A DNA stretch of 64,000 bases from Leyella stercorea (GCF_021531355.1 NZ_JADYTS010000003.1:1-64000); one strand, 5' to 3'; numbered from the stretch's first letter, positions 1-9,134 are shown. Program-made: numbers and translations. Notes: a model not told the origin generated them from the letters alone.

Positions 1-327
1 TTTGGTGGTCAAGCGCATCAATACTATAGGTAAAAAATGCGCAGGATTTTAAAGCGATTTTGAACACCCTACCCAAAGGGGTGTATTATATACATACCCT
101 TAATGACCTCATGCGCTTATTTTGCGCATGAGGCATTAAGGGGTATCATATACTTACTCATCCACGTGGGGCTTCCGTCGTTGCTCGTTTCGACGAACAG
201 GGCAATGCGAAGGCCTTCAGAATGTGGAACGAGCGGCAGACTGGCTCCACGTTTCTTATTTTTGTATATATGCCAGTTAGAATCGTTATCAACTCTGTGG
301 TAGCCAAGAGTCAAAATTCGTCGAACT
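1..327. other. AT-rich leader region with a long stem-loop, no gene
   Basis: No convincing gene starts here; the open frames on both strands lack a family resemblance and one overlaps the next gene antisense. The notable structure is an imperfect stem-loop at 94-146: CCTCATGCGC (107-116) pairs with GCGCATGAGG (124-133), and CTTAATG and ATACC on the left pair with CATTAAG and GGTAT on the right with one bulged base. It could be the terminator of a gene left of the window or the edge of a mobile segment. Confidence 0.5.
94..146. repeat. 53-bp imperfect inverted repeat
   Basis: The arms pair over about 22 bp around a TTATTTT loop, with one bulged A at 106. There is no T-run after it on the plus strand, so terminator function is uncertain. 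Confidence 0.6.
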
Positions 328-948
328 ATGGCTATTGCATTAAGACATCCAATTGCAGCAAAAGTTAATGATAGAGCAAGTTTTTTACGCACTCTTTTAG
401 AGGAATATCCAAGATTCTTGAATGAATGGGAGAATAGCACAGAGGAAGAATTTGCACAAACAGCTAAAGACAATGCTGATGGTGACAAAGAAACAGAGTC
501 TACAATATATTCTTCGCTTTGTTCTGCATTTAATGATAATGCAGATAGAATGAATATATTTTATCAGTCGGTTTTCTTGATGTGCTATTCATATTATGAG
601 AGTTGTGTAGCGCAACTAAGCAAAAACACGAAGACTAAAGAAGCCATACAAGCGATATGTAAGTCTAAGAATATCTCATTGTCAGAAGAGTCTCTCAATG
701 CTATTGACTACTTGCAAAATGACATAAATGACTTGAGAAACAATATTTGTCATAATAATTTTGGAACATACCGTAAGACAAATTCTCTAAAAAGGCTGTC
801 AGAACTTAATATTGGTTTTGATTATGATGACAATACTTTGATTTTTACAGATTCAAAGCTAATAATAGATGCTTTGGATAAGATGCATATGGTCCTACAT
901 GAATTGTGCGAAAAGCTGGGATATAAAACTAAATTTATTGGAAAGTAA
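328..948 (+). CDS. HEPN-like domain protein (MAE_28990-type)
   Basis: A 206-residue soluble protein. A helical segment at about 74-98 (core SYYESCV at 88-94) is followed by a helix with R137-NNIC-H142, an R-x4-H arrangement that matches the signature of HEPN domains, many of which are RNases in toxin-antitoxin, abortive infection or CRISPR contexts. The overall look, with a YYES element ahead of the RxxxxH, is that of the MAE_28990/MAE_18760-like HEPN group. No nucleotidyltransferase (MNT) partner or antitoxin lies next to it; the next gene is an exported protease/TPR protein. Codon usage is AT-rich, unlike genes after 7 kb, so horizontal acquisition is likely. The HEPN call rests on the motif and helix pattern by eye; RNase activity is inference. 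Confidence 0.6.
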   Translation: MAIALRHPIAAKVNDRASFLRTLLEEYPRFLNEWENSTEEEFAQTAKDNADGDKETESTIYSSLCSAFNDNADRMNIFYQSVFLMCYSYYESCVAQLSKNTKTKEAIQAICKSKNISLSEESLNAIDYLQNDINDLRNNICHNNFGTYRKTNSLKRLSELNIGFDYDDNTLIFTDSKLIIDALDKMHMVLHELCEKLGYKTKFIGK

Positions 949-996
949 AATTTCGTATTCGCAAATAGAATTGTTAACAATCTTATTATTAATCAA

Positions 997-2787
997 ATGA
1001 AACATTATTTATTATTATTGTTTTGTATTTTTACTTCTATTTCTTGCATTAGTCAAGTTAAAATAATAATGGAGAAACATGGCAACGTATATTACATTCC
1101 AGGCAAAGTGAATGGACTTCCTATGAAATTCATTTTTGATACGGGAGCAAGTAATGTGTGTCTATCTTTGACAGAAGCTATCTTCATGTTGAAGAATGGA
1201 TACATCAAAGAATCAGACCTTGGTGATAAAAGTTTTTCCCAAATAGCAGATGGTAATATCGTGGAGAACACAAAAGTTATTCTTCGCAATATCGAGATTG
1301 GAGGTATCACAATAAATAATGTAGCTGCCGTCATTACAAATAGTCTTGATGCTCCATTGTTGTTAGGCCAATCAGCCATCCAAAAGTTGGGACCAATTCA
1401 GCTTGATGGCAATATGCTTGTCATTGCTAATGGTAAGAATTTTCCATCAGAAGAAATGGCAATGAAGCTATATAAACAAGCTTACCAACAAGTGGAAGCA
1501 AAAGAATACAACAAAGCCATTGAAAGTTCGTTGGAGGGTATAAAAAACACGAACGATACAAAATTACTTGCTTCACTATATGACAATTTGGGAACTGCAT
1601 ATTATTTAAACGGCGACAAAGAAAAGGCAATAGAAAGCCTGAACCATGCTTTGGAGAACGACATGAATAATGTTCAAGCAAGGTATAATCTCGGCGTATA
1701 TAGTTATGAAATGGGACTACTGGGACAAGCTTTGCGAGCCTTTAAATTGGTGACATCCAATCCTAACAGCAATAATACAGATTATCTTCCTGCGGCATAT
1801 GCCTATTTAGGAGAAATACAGGGACTACAAGGATGCTATAAGGAAGGAGAAGAAAACTTCTTAAAAAGTATCCAGTTGCATCCAAGTTCAATGGCATATT
1901 TGGGATTGGCAGACCTTTATGGTGCGAAAAACGATTTTGCGAAAGCAGCAGAATATTATAAAAAAGGAATAGAGTATGAACCCAACCGCCCAAGCAACAT
2001 AAAGCGCTATCATCAACTTGGAATGTGCTTATTTTTTGAAAATAGAACGAATGAAGCATACAATGCGTTCAACAAATGTATACAAACGTCTGTTTTGTAC
2101 CATGATGTAATGAGTAAGTTAATAAATGAAAATGATAGCATAACTATACAACTTGCTTCGTTCTCCTTAAACGCAGGATTATGGGCAGCAAGGACTGCCC
2201 CCAGTGCAGCTGAATCGATAAAAAGGTATACTTTATTTATTGATACAAATAGAGAAAATGAACTCATTCGTGATGACTATTTTTTGCTGGCTAGCGCATA
2301 TACATCATGTAAAGAGAAGGAGAAAGCTATTTACATATTAAATAAAGGGTTGGAAAAATATAATGACGATTCAGAATTGCTCTTTGCGAAATCATTTTGT
2401 TGTCAGCATTGGCAAGAAAAAATAGATATACTAAGAAAAGTGCTAAATAATGAGTATAGATATGAACCTAGAAATTTTGATTATGGAACAGTGTATAACA
2501 ATATAGCATGGGAGTATTGTCTTCAAGAAAAATATAACGAAGGATTACCATATTCATTAAAAGCCATACAAAGAAATCCAGAACATGGCTACATTTGGGA
2601 AACCCTTGGGGAAATCTATTTTAACCTTGGAAAATATCAAGAATGTATAGATGCTATGACAAAATGCATCAAATGCAATGATACATCGCAATATAAATCA
2701 GCCTACAGATTTAGAGGACAAGCTTATATCCAGATAGGAAAATCTAAGGAGGGTAAAGCAGATATAAATAAATCTCAAAATATGTAA
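997..2787 (+). CDS. Secreted retropepsin-like aspartic protease fused to TPR repeats
   Basis: 596 residues. An N-terminal Sec signal peptide (about 1-20) is followed by a retropepsin-like domain at about 25-145 with the catalytic loop D48-T-G-A-S inside a hydrophobic FIFDTGAS strand, and a LLLGQS segment near 122-128 that resembles the ILG strand of clan AA proteases. From about 150 to the end the sequence is a series of tetratricopeptide-like helical hairpins (NLGTAYY, YNLGVYSYEMG, AYAYLGEIQ, LADLYG and others). Such proteins probably act in the periplasm as homodimeric proteases with a TPR docking arm. Two small exported proteins follow within 5 bp and by a 4-bp overlap, so the three probably form an operon; their substrates or partners are unknown. 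The AT-rich composition suggests transfer. Confidence 0.75.
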   Translation: MKHYLLLLFCIFTSISCISQVKIIMEKHGNVYYIPGKVNGLPMKFIFDTGASNVCLSLTEAIFMLKNGYIKESDLGDKSFSQIADGNIVENTKVILRNIEIGGITINNVAAVITNSLDAPLLLGQSAIQKLGPIQLDGNMLVIANGKNFPSEEMAMKLYKQAYQQVEAKEYNKAIESSLEGIKNTNDTKLLASLYDNLGTAYYLNGDKEKAIESLNHALENDMNNVQARYNLGVYSYEMGLLGQALRAFKLVTSNPNSNNTDYLPAAYAYLGEIQGLQGCYKEGEENFLKSIQLHPSSMAYLGLADLYGAKNDFAKAAEYYKKGIEYEPNRPSNIKRYHQLGMCLFFENRTNEAYNAFNKCIQTSVLYHDVMSKLINENDSITIQLASFSLNAGLWAARTAPSAAESIKRYTLFIDTNRENELIRDDYFLLASAYTSCKEKEKAIYILNKGLEKYNDDSELLFAKSFCCQHWQEKIDILRKVLNNEYRYEPRNFDYGTVYNNIAWEYCLQEKYNEGLPYSLKAIQRNPEHGYIWETLGEIYFNLGKYQECIDAMTKCIKCNDTSQYKSAYRFRGQAYIQIGKSKEGKADINKSQNM

Positions 2788-2791
2788 TAGT

Positions 2792-3301
2792 ATGAACAAC
2801 AGAATTACGATAACAAATATAGCCAGATATTATGTAACAATAATATTTGTATTTATAACAACCTTGTGCAGCGCAAGAGGAAATGAACCTGGAAACAATC
2901 TTGGTAAGACAATTAGTGAATTACGTCAAGTATTTCCAAATGCACGTTATGTGCGTACTGAAGTTAAGGGCGACTTCTATACTGATGGCGAAGATCCATC
3001 AGAGGGATTAAGTTGTTTTTTCTACTTGAAGAACAATAGGGTTATTGAAGAGTGCATGATTATACAGAGTAATGATGGTTTCCCCAAGATGGTATACGAC
3101 CAATGGATAAAAACATTCTCTAAGTATATGCAAGTTGCCGCGTTTGGAGATGGAGTTAACCATATGTGTTTTTCTACATTTTCTACGCATATAATGTTCT
3201 TTGCAGAGTATGGCAAAAACACAGCCTTATTGGTTTACCAAGCAGGTGGAGTTAATAATGGTATTACATATAACGATTTTATGAACAAATGGAGCAAATG
3301 A
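2792..3301 (+). CDS. Small exported protein of unknown function
   Basis: 169 residues beginning with a hydrophobic stretch (about 10-28) that reads as a signal peptide ending near CSARG. The mature part has a KTISELRQVFPNA segment, seen in proteins where a short helix precedes a beta-sheet, then several predicted strands. No family was recognised. It starts 4 bp after the protease/TPR gene and its stop codon TGA overlaps the ATG of the next lipoprotein gene (ATGA at 3298-3301), so translation is probably coupled. Function is unknown; the operon context suggests a periplasmic job linked to the retropepsin-like protein. Confidence 0.7.
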   Translation: MNNRITITNIARYYVTIIFVFITTLCSARGNEPGNNLGKTISELRQVFPNARYVRTEVKGDFYTDGEDPSEGLSCFFYLKNNRVIEECMIIQSNDGFPKMVYDQWIKTFSKYMQVAAFGDGVNHMCFSTFSTHIMFFAEYGKNTALLVYQAGGVNNGITYNDFMNKWSK

Positions 3302-3648
3302 GATATATAAAAAAAACACTGCAAATATCTTTATTTATGATTGCTTTTCTTACAATGCAGTCATGCTATACCACTCAACTTGTTGATAGGTATGTGTCTG
3401 TTATAAACGATTTAAACGATAAATACATAGGTAAAACAAAAGAGTATATTATAGAAAACTTTCCAGTCTCTCCAACTGATGTTAAACGTTTAGACAATCA
3501 ATATGAAATACTTATATTTGAAAGATACCGAAATCAACTTGTTGGTTATGGTATAACAAAATTCCTTTTAAAAAATGGGGTATGTTATAAAATAGAAACG
3601 AATGAATACAAATTAGAACAGCGATTAGAAAAAGTAAGCATTTTTTGA
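3298..3648 (+). CDS. Small lipoprotein, possibly SmpA/BamE-like fold
   Basis: About 116 residues. The ATG at 3298 is preferred over an in-frame ATG at 3289 because it overlaps the upstream stop as ATGA and places the start right before the signal peptide. The signal peptide ends in a lipobox (LTMQSC), so the protein should be a lipoprotein. The mature part has a GKTKEYIIENF helix followed by an aromatic-rich strand (YEILIFERY), a layout reminiscent of the small SmpA/OmlA/BamE fold; that similarity is only suggestive. Last gene of the probable 997-3648 operon. Confidence 0.7.
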   Translation: MRYIKKTLQISLFMIAFLTMQSCYTTQLVDRYVSVINDLNDKYIGKTKEYIIENFPVSPTDVKRLDNQYEILIFERYRNQLVGYGITKFLLKNGVCYKIETNEYKLEQRLEKVSIF

Positions 3649-3717
3649 TTGACCTATTATTGTTTTAGAGTCTGTCAATAGGCAATATGCATTCTTAGTA
3701 TTCAATATCAAAATAGT

Positions 3718-3743
3718 ATGGGGTGACTTTAAAATCACCCCAT
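3718..3743. terminator. Hairpin between convergent ORFs
   Basis: ATGGGGTGA (3718-3726) pairs with TCACCCCAT (3735-3743) around an A/T loop. It lies between the lipoprotein gene ending at 3648 and the minus-strand ORF ending at 3751 and could stop transcription from both sides. Confidence 0.6.
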
Positions 3744-3750
3744 AATCCAC

Positions 3751-4113
3751 TTACTTTTCTATGCCCGATGCAACAAAATATACAATCGAAATGACTGTAT
3801 AAAGGAAACACGGCAAGAATATCCAAAGAAAAGCCTTCACCCAACCATTTGACAACCACACACCTTCATTTCTTAACATCATATTAGACATGTCATAGAA
3901 ATGGCGAGTAAGGATTTCCTTATTTGCCTTTCGGTGGTCTTCAAGAAGTTTGGACTCATCGCCAATGAGTTTCTTTCTGTCATCTGTCAGTTTCTCAATG
4001 TCGGCATTCAAGGCTATATTCTTGTTGATGACATCCAGACAGTTCTGAGTAATCTCTTGCGCAAACTTAGAAAGGAAGGAAAGATTAGCAACACTACTAT
4101 AGCTGGCAATAAA
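3751..4113 (-). pseudogene. 5'-truncated ORF encoding a coiled-coil/membrane protein fragment
   Basis: The minus-strand frame is open from a stop at 4114-4116 down to 3751 but has no ATG; the first usable start is TTG at 4011, giving 86 residues. The product has a charged helical segment (EKLTDDRKK) and a C-terminal membrane segment (FLWIFLPCFLYTVISIVYFV). Residues upstream of the TTG (around QEITQNCLDVIN) look as protein-like as those after it, which suggests that the original N-terminus has been lost at the boundary near 4114-4153, where a perfect inverted repeat sits. It could still be expressed from TTG. No family recognised. Confidence 0.45.
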
Positions 4114-4122
4114 TCAACTTGG

Positions 4123-4153
4123 GCGCTTGTAAATGGCTAAAATTTACAAGCGC
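4123..4153. repeat. Perfect 12-bp inverted repeat with an additional half-site
   Basis: GCGCTTGTAAAT (4123-4134) and ATTTACAAGCGC (4142-4153) flank a 7-bp spacer, followed at once by a third partial copy TTACAAG. It sits where the 3751-4113 frame loses its 5' end, so a recombination or attachment site is possible. No integrase is present in the window. Confidence 0.6.
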
Positions 4154-4651
4154 TTACAAGGTTTTACACGCGGTTTTTACTTGCAATAGAGGATGTACGC
4201 ATAACGTAAGTGCCTGATTATCTGGATTTATTGTTATACAGTGAGAGCTTGTAAGAAACAGAAAAATTCCGCAAGGTTTCCGTGTGCACAACTATCATAG
4301 ACAAAGACATCGTATGGTATGGCGCTATAAATACTCTTGGCTATGCCAACAGAAGAGGACAATGTGATAAAAGTGGTAGACAACAAACTTTCCAATGAAT
4401 TATTAGACATTCTGCTCACTTCCTAAATTCTGCGTAAACAATGCGTAAACCAACTGTTTGAGTTGGGGATGTTTACGTTGTGATATTCTCTGAAACTCCC
4501 CATCATTCCATAAGATGTTATAAGAAGAGTGGATTTTGTTTGGGTTTTAATGAGTAATTCCAAAGAATACTTTTGTACAATAATCAAAAATATACATGCC
4601 AGATGCGGTTATTTCAGCTAAAAGTTCTATATTTGCCATCGAAAGATGGGA

Positions 4652-4719
4652 TTTTACTCAGTCCGTTGAGTAAAATTACTCAGCCGACTGAGTAAAATTA
4701 CTCATTATGCTGAGTAAAA
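4652..4719. repeat. Array of three consecutive hairpins built from TTACTCA/TGAGTAA
   Basis: TTTTACTCA pairs with TGAGTAAAA (4652-4675), then ACTCAG with CTGAGT (4678-4693), then TTACTCA with TGAGTAA (4698-4717). Spacers differ, so it is not a CRISPR array. The last arm overlaps the end of the AraC remnant. Confidence 0.75.
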
Positions 4720-4823
4720 CAACTTGAAGCATGCTGCATAGCTCTATATTCAATAGGACTTACACCATATTTCCGCTTAAAGGCTGTGCAGAGAATGCTG
4801 TCAGAATCCAAATCTCATCGGCA
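4698..4823 (-). pseudogene. AraC-family regulator, C-terminal remnant
   Basis: On the minus strand an open run of about 41 codons following a stop reads SDSILCTAFKRKYGVSPIEYR, the second helix-turn-helix and tail of AraC/XylS regulators, then runs into the hairpin array and stops. Everything N-terminal is missing or stop-ridden, so this is a relic. Confidence 0.65.
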
Positions 4824-4902
4824 ATTATAGCCTATTACCTCGTTGCTATCGTACAACATGATTTAACTGTCGTTGTCAACAGACAATGTGGGTGATTTTC
4901 GT

Positions 4903-5001
4903 TTAGGGAATTAACCCCATTGCTTTGGCAACCTTTCAGGCTTCTATGGCATTGCGACTTTTAGTTTCTGTAAAATGTTCTGGCGGTGCCTATGAGGTTC
5001 A
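4903..5001 (-). pseudogene. LuxR-type HTH regulator, C-terminal remnant with frameshift
   Basis: The minus strand reads HRQNILQKLKV, matching the recognition helix of LuxR/NarL-type HTH domains, then after a lost base NAIEA, an in-frame stop, and KVAKAMGLIP. Both a frameshift and a nonsense codon are needed to explain it, so it is a decayed gene end. Confidence 0.55.
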
Positions 5002-5170
5002 TCCGGAATATAGAGTGATTTGATTGTAACGACACAAGGCTACAACTAACGACACCAGTGAATATGTCCATTTACGATCGTGAAACTAATGTCTTTAGTG
5101 GAGTCTATAAGCATCTTTGCGAGCACGCTTACAAAGAAACTTCCTATACTTTGCAGTTTTAAACTTCTTG

Positions 5171-6625
5171 TCAATAATCATGGTCCCAATAAAGATGTCT
5201 GCGATGATGACGAGCAATAAAGTCTATATTACGTGTAAAAATAAACTTGCCCAATTCACTGGGATAGTTACCACTTAGATCACCATCCTGCAACATGTTG
5301 TTCTCAAGCAGATAATGGAGAAACTCAGGGTGCATGGCCCCCGTATTGATTAATGCATCCATAGTTTCCTTTTGCAATGTACGTGCGTCACATTTTCTAT
5401 AGTATGGGTTGTAACTGCATTTTATCACATGAATAATATTAGGTGCAAAAATAATTCCTGCTTTCTCAGATATAAAGCCTACTTGTGGACCACTTGGCAA
5501 ATGATGGCAAACCTCTGTCATATCCAATTCTGGCGAAATCTTAGTCAACCATTCTTTCAGTTCATTAGTGTCCTTAAAGAATGCAAGACGCTTCTCTTCC
5601 GCCCGTTTCATATATAAAGGATAGGCATGTTCGTAAGAGTTTCTTAATTCAGCCTGACGCTCGTGCATCTTGTCATACACCTCTTTCTTCGAGTTGAACA
5701 ACACACCATTGATTTCCCAATCATTATCAGCATACTTCACAAGTGCTGTACAAATATATGAACCTTTAATGAAAACATCAGGATAAACATTCTTCAATTT
5801 GTACACTTCGTCCTTCGAGCTCTTCAGCACAGCATTTCCCGAATCCACATCAGAAACCTCAAATATATCCTGCTGACAATACTTAAGATTCCTCAGTTTT
5901 TCAGACTCCTCTTGCATGCAATTTTCTAAATACATATCTGCCAGCCACAGATGAGGCATCTCTGCCATTGGTCCTATCTCGCAATTCAAAGAGAAAGCCG
6001 TTTCAGCATAGTACATAGCTTCACCTTTACTAAACTGTCCTAAATACAAATCCAAATATTCCTCAAACCTATCTTCAGATAAAGGAGAGCAGAGCAGGTA
6101 GGAGCGACGAAGCCATATTAGCACATGCTTCAACTTGAAATAATCATTGGCCGTATCTGAGTTGTATATAAAATCATACAAAGAATCGTTCACATCAACC
6201 TCATCATCCTCGGTAAGTATATCCATAATAATATTTGCCGCATCCTCACCCATAGCTAAAGGATTGAGAAAGCGGTCGTCAAAATTTCTGGACAACACAA
6301 GCCATACCAACAGTTCTACTTCTTTGGCATTCACATCATTCTTATCAGGAACATGGGAATCAAAGAAAGGCAAAGAGTGTGTATATGCGAGCGAGTGCTT
6401 ATGTACAAAGGCGTTCCATAACCCGATATCAGACATCTTGTCCTCATAGTAAATTGCCACATTAATGGCAATCTCTTTCTTCAGTTTATCTGCATCAGGC
6501 AAACTGATGTCCATATTCTTTATTCTATCATAAATACGATTTGCTACATCCACATACATGGGGCATGGCTGAATTCCAACCGGATAGTACGGAGAGAGAT
6601 CATATGGAAATATTGTTCGTTTCAT
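5171..6625 (-). CDS. Uncharacterised protein, DUF3843-like
   Basis: 484 residues, no signal peptide or membrane segment, acidic and mostly helical with many aromatic residues. The N-terminus (YYPVGIQPCPMYVDVANRIY) and the C-terminal SYNPYYRKCDARTLQKET region resemble the Bacteroidota family DUF3843; this is recalled from the family's general look and not verified. A middle segment (about 270-340) mixes beta strands with a KEVYDKMHERQ helix. It stands alone: decayed DNA lies downstream and a 267-bp spacer upstream. Function unknown; cytoplasmic. Confidence 0.6.
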   Translation of the reverse strand: MKRTIFPYDLSPYYPVGIQPCPMYVDVANRIYDRIKNMDISLPDADKLKKEIAINVAIYYEDKMSDIGLWNAFVHKHSLAYTHSLPFFDSHVPDKNDVNAKEVELLVWLVLSRNFDDRFLNPLAMGEDAANIIMDILTEDDEVDVNDSLYDFIYNSDTANDYFKLKHVLIWLRRSYLLCSPLSEDRFEEYLDLYLGQFSKGEAMYYAETAFSLNCEIGPMAEMPHLWLADMYLENCMQEESEKLRNLKYCQQDIFEVSDVDSGNAVLKSSKDEVYKLKNVYPDVFIKGSYICTALVKYADNDWEINGVLFNSKKEVYDKMHERQAELRNSYEHAYPLYMKRAEEKRLAFFKDTNELKEWLTKISPELDMTEVCHHLPSGPQVGFISEKAGIIFAPNIIHVIKCSYNPYYRKCDARTLQKETMDALINTGAMHPEFLHYLLENNMLQDGDLSGNYPSELGKFIFTRNIDFIARHHRRHLYWDHDY

Positions 6626-6892
6626 TTTATATTATGGTTGCAAGTGAGTATTTTATATAGTGGAAACACCATTGCGGTCATGGCTTGCCTTAAATGCATA
6701 AGGCAATGGCAAAAATAATGGCTTTCTCATACATCGCCAAATAAATGTAATATTTTTTGAGTCTATTTAACCATCATACTTTTTATAGAAACACAAACTT
6801 AACTTGAAAACGAGTCGTACATTATCTAATACAAGGGAAAAGTGGCAATATTGCTTTTGCCCTTACAAGGCGTTTGCTTTGATTCATTTGCA

Positions 6893-8995
6893 TTATTCCA
6901 ATATCGCTGACCCGGCACCATTTTGCTGTGAAGCCTCATTGTTTTGTTTTACGTGTTTGCCGAAGCCGAACACATAAGAAGCGCCCAATTTTACATAGCA
7001 ATGACTATCCACTCCATAACCAGACTGCTTGCGGTCGAAATACCTGCTGTACATCTCATTGCTTGAATTCTTCCAGCTCCATGTGAATGGATTTGCAATC
7101 TGGGCCAATACATTCCATGATGAGTTTCCCCATCCTATACTCAAGGAGTAGGTTTCTTTATGTTTAGTCCATAATCCATTTATTTCACTTCCCGGTGCAC
7201 TCTTATCTGAGAAATATTGAGCACCTATATTCCATCCACCGAAATACCAATAAGCTTGCAGCGAGTAGTTCACATCTACATGATCCGAGTTGAAAGGTTC
7301 GCCGTTATGGCAGAAAGGCATTGCTATTTGTCCTGCAATCTGCAATCTGTTTTGTAGCAGCCTCACTCGTCCGTAGGCTCCCGTTGTCAATGATGTGAAA
7401 CCGCCCATAGGCTGTTCTATTGTTCGTAATATTCCGGTTGAGGATGGAGTATATACAAAGGCGTATCGGTCGCGTACCGACCATGCAGTGGCATAGACTG
7501 AAAAGCTGATACTGTTGTTCGGTATGCAGGTGTAAGTTATGCCATAGTCGAAACTCTTGTAGGGCTTAAGGGCAGGATTGCCGGTATAGCTCATCAACGG
7601 GTTTGACTGTACGACAGCCTCACTACGGTAAGACGAGAGTGGCACGGAGGTCATGTAGTGAAATACGGCTGAGATATAATTCTTTCCGTTGAACGAGTAC
7701 TGAACCGATGCGTCTGCCCAAGGTTGGGTGGAATGTTCGATGGTTTGTCTATACTTCGAGTGGTCGTAATTGTATCCCACACCTAAATATATATAGTATT
7801 TATTCTTTGAAAATGAATAACCCAATCCCGGACCTATACGGTATGTAGTGAGTCGGTCGTACATGTCTGTAGTTCCTGAATATCTTGTCGAAGCTCTGTA
7901 AAACAGACCCTGACAGAAGATCTTCAGGTTTCCATAGTTGCCGAACGAGTGGTTGAACTGCAGTCTGGCGCGGACGGAATGAGAATCGTCCTCGGCATAA
8001 TTGGGAAATTCAGCAGTCCCTTCTCTATAAAGGTTTGATTGCCGAGAATGGGTATATGAGTAGACGGGGTAGAAGTTGATTGTATTTCTCTTTCCCAGGA
8101 TGAAATTCCAGTTGCCCGAATATGACAGAGAGTTCTGACGCATGGCTTCGTTCTTGTCGAAACTGATCAAGTCTATATTGTCGGGATAAATGCCGACAGT
8201 TCCCGTCGTGTTATTGATAGGCGTATGGTCGAAAGCTGCTCCGACAATGTTGCTGATAGTGATTTTATCGGTATTGTAGACAACTTTCAGGGTAGGCCAC
8301 AATAATCTGTTGTGTCTATCGGCAGCTATGACCGATTCTGTCCGTCTGAATGTCTTTTCCGAGCCGTCATTCTGAGGAAGTCGGTAGGTCTCGAAGCTTT
8401 CTGCGAAATCATGTGTCGATTTACTATACGAAGCTCCCAATCCCAAATCAAAGGTGAATCTCTTTGACTGGAATTTACCAAAAAGGTTAATCTGACCGTC
8501 ATTGGCTATAAAGCGTTCCGAGCCTAAAGTCTTTAAATAACCTCCATATTCATACCGTTTCATGACAAAGTTCACGACATGTGCATTACCAAGAAATCTT
8601 GGGTCGGATGGATAGTCGTAATATTCAACCTTTTTGACATCAGTAGTCCTCATGTTCTTTAAATCGTCTGTAGAAGCAGGAAGCCAGTCGATGAACACTC
8701 CCACAGACTTGTTGCTTACGGTGTTAATCTTTGTACCTGCTCCAAGTGCCAACTGAGGAATAGCCATGCGGTTAAGCAAATCTATTCCGCTTTGTGAAGC
8801 ATTTTTCTGTTTTAAAGTAGGAAAATATGTTGAGACAGAGGCTGATATGTTTTGTTGATCAGCCTCAACCACTACCTCCTTTAATTGTATTGATAAAGAG
8901 TCGTTTGTTTTTACTTGTGCATCAAGAGTAAGGCAAAAACTTATACTGCAGAATAGCAAAAGCACTGTTTTGGTTAAGAGATATTTCATAAGCAT
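6893..8995 (-). CDS. Outer-membrane beta-barrel, TonB-dependent-receptor-like
   Basis: About 700 residues, with a start at 8995 or, more typically, the ATG six bases downstream (MKYLLTKTVLLLF). A signal peptide ends near LTLDAQ. The segment LKEVVVEA (about 38-45) is the typical beginning of a plug-like region, followed by IDWLPAS and VKKVEYYDYPSDPR, a shortened plug signature, and then a long series of alternating aromatic strands ending in a barrel. It lacks the N-terminal carboxypeptidase-like domain of SusC proteins and has no SusD partner, so it belongs to the outer membrane beta-barrel receptors of Bacteroidota rather than to a PUL. The ligand is unknown. Confidence 0.75.
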   Translation of the reverse strand: MLMKYLLTKTVLLLFCSISFCLTLDAQVKTNDSLSIQLKEVVVEADQQNISASVSTYFPTLKQKNASQSGIDLLNRMAIPQLALGAGTKINTVSNKSVGVFIDWLPASTDDLKNMRTTDVKKVEYYDYPSDPRFLGNAHVVNFVMKRYEYGGYLKTLGSERFIANDGQINLFGKFQSKRFTFDLGLGASYSKSTHDFAESFETYRLPQNDGSEKTFRRTESVIAADRHNRLLWPTLKVVYNTDKITISNIVGAAFDHTPINNTTGTVGIYPDNIDLISFDKNEAMRQNSLSYSGNWNFILGKRNTINFYPVYSYTHSRQSNLYREGTAEFPNYAEDDSHSVRARLQFNHSFGNYGNLKIFCQGLFYRASTRYSGTTDMYDRLTTYRIGPGLGYSFSKNKYYIYLGVGYNYDHSKYRQTIEHSTQPWADASVQYSFNGKNYISAVFHYMTSVPLSSYRSEAVVQSNPLMSYTGNPALKPYKSFDYGITYTCIPNNSISFSVYATAWSVRDRYAFVYTPSSTGILRTIEQPMGGFTSLTTGAYGRVRLLQNRLQIAGQIAMPFCHNGEPFNSDHVDVNYSLQAYWYFGGWNIGAQYFSDKSAPGSEINGLWTKHKETYSLSIGWGNSSWNVLAQIANPFTWSWKNSSNEMYSRYFDRKQSGYGVDSHCYVKLGASYVFGFGKHVKQNNEASQQNGAGSAILE

Positions 8996-9126
8996 TCTAA
9001 ATTTTGTTTCAATCTAATATCTTCCTTTTGGGATGGTTTATTAGACTAACGTAAAAGGTATAGAATTATGAATGGTTATTAACTGTTTTTAAGTGTAATG
9101 AATCTAACAGTTCTCTTTAAAAATCG

Positions 9127-9134
9127 TATTTTTG
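9127..9134 (+). promoter_or_regulatory. Probable -7 promoter element TATTTTTG
   Basis: Matches the Bacteroidota -7 consensus TAnnTTTG, 50 bp before the 9185 gene. No clear TTTG was seen at -33. Confidence 0.4.

Larger units (their letters stand above)
4114..5170. other. 1-kb decayed region between genes
   Basis: No intact gene is visible. It contains the inverted repeat at 4123-4153, a tandem TGCGTAAAC direct repeat near 4431-4449, a three-hairpin array at 4652-4719, and remnants of two regulator C-termini (AraC-type and LuxR-type) on the minus strand. The remainder shows stops in all frames. Confidence 0.6.

Noticed and set aside
117-488. Minus-strand ORF of 123 residues at the left edge
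   Set aside because: It overlaps the HEPN-like gene antisense, resembles no family, and its 3' part is the stem-loop at 94-146.
4234-4419. 61-residue minus-strand ORF
   Set aside because: Ser/Thr-rich with no start context or homology, in a decayed region.
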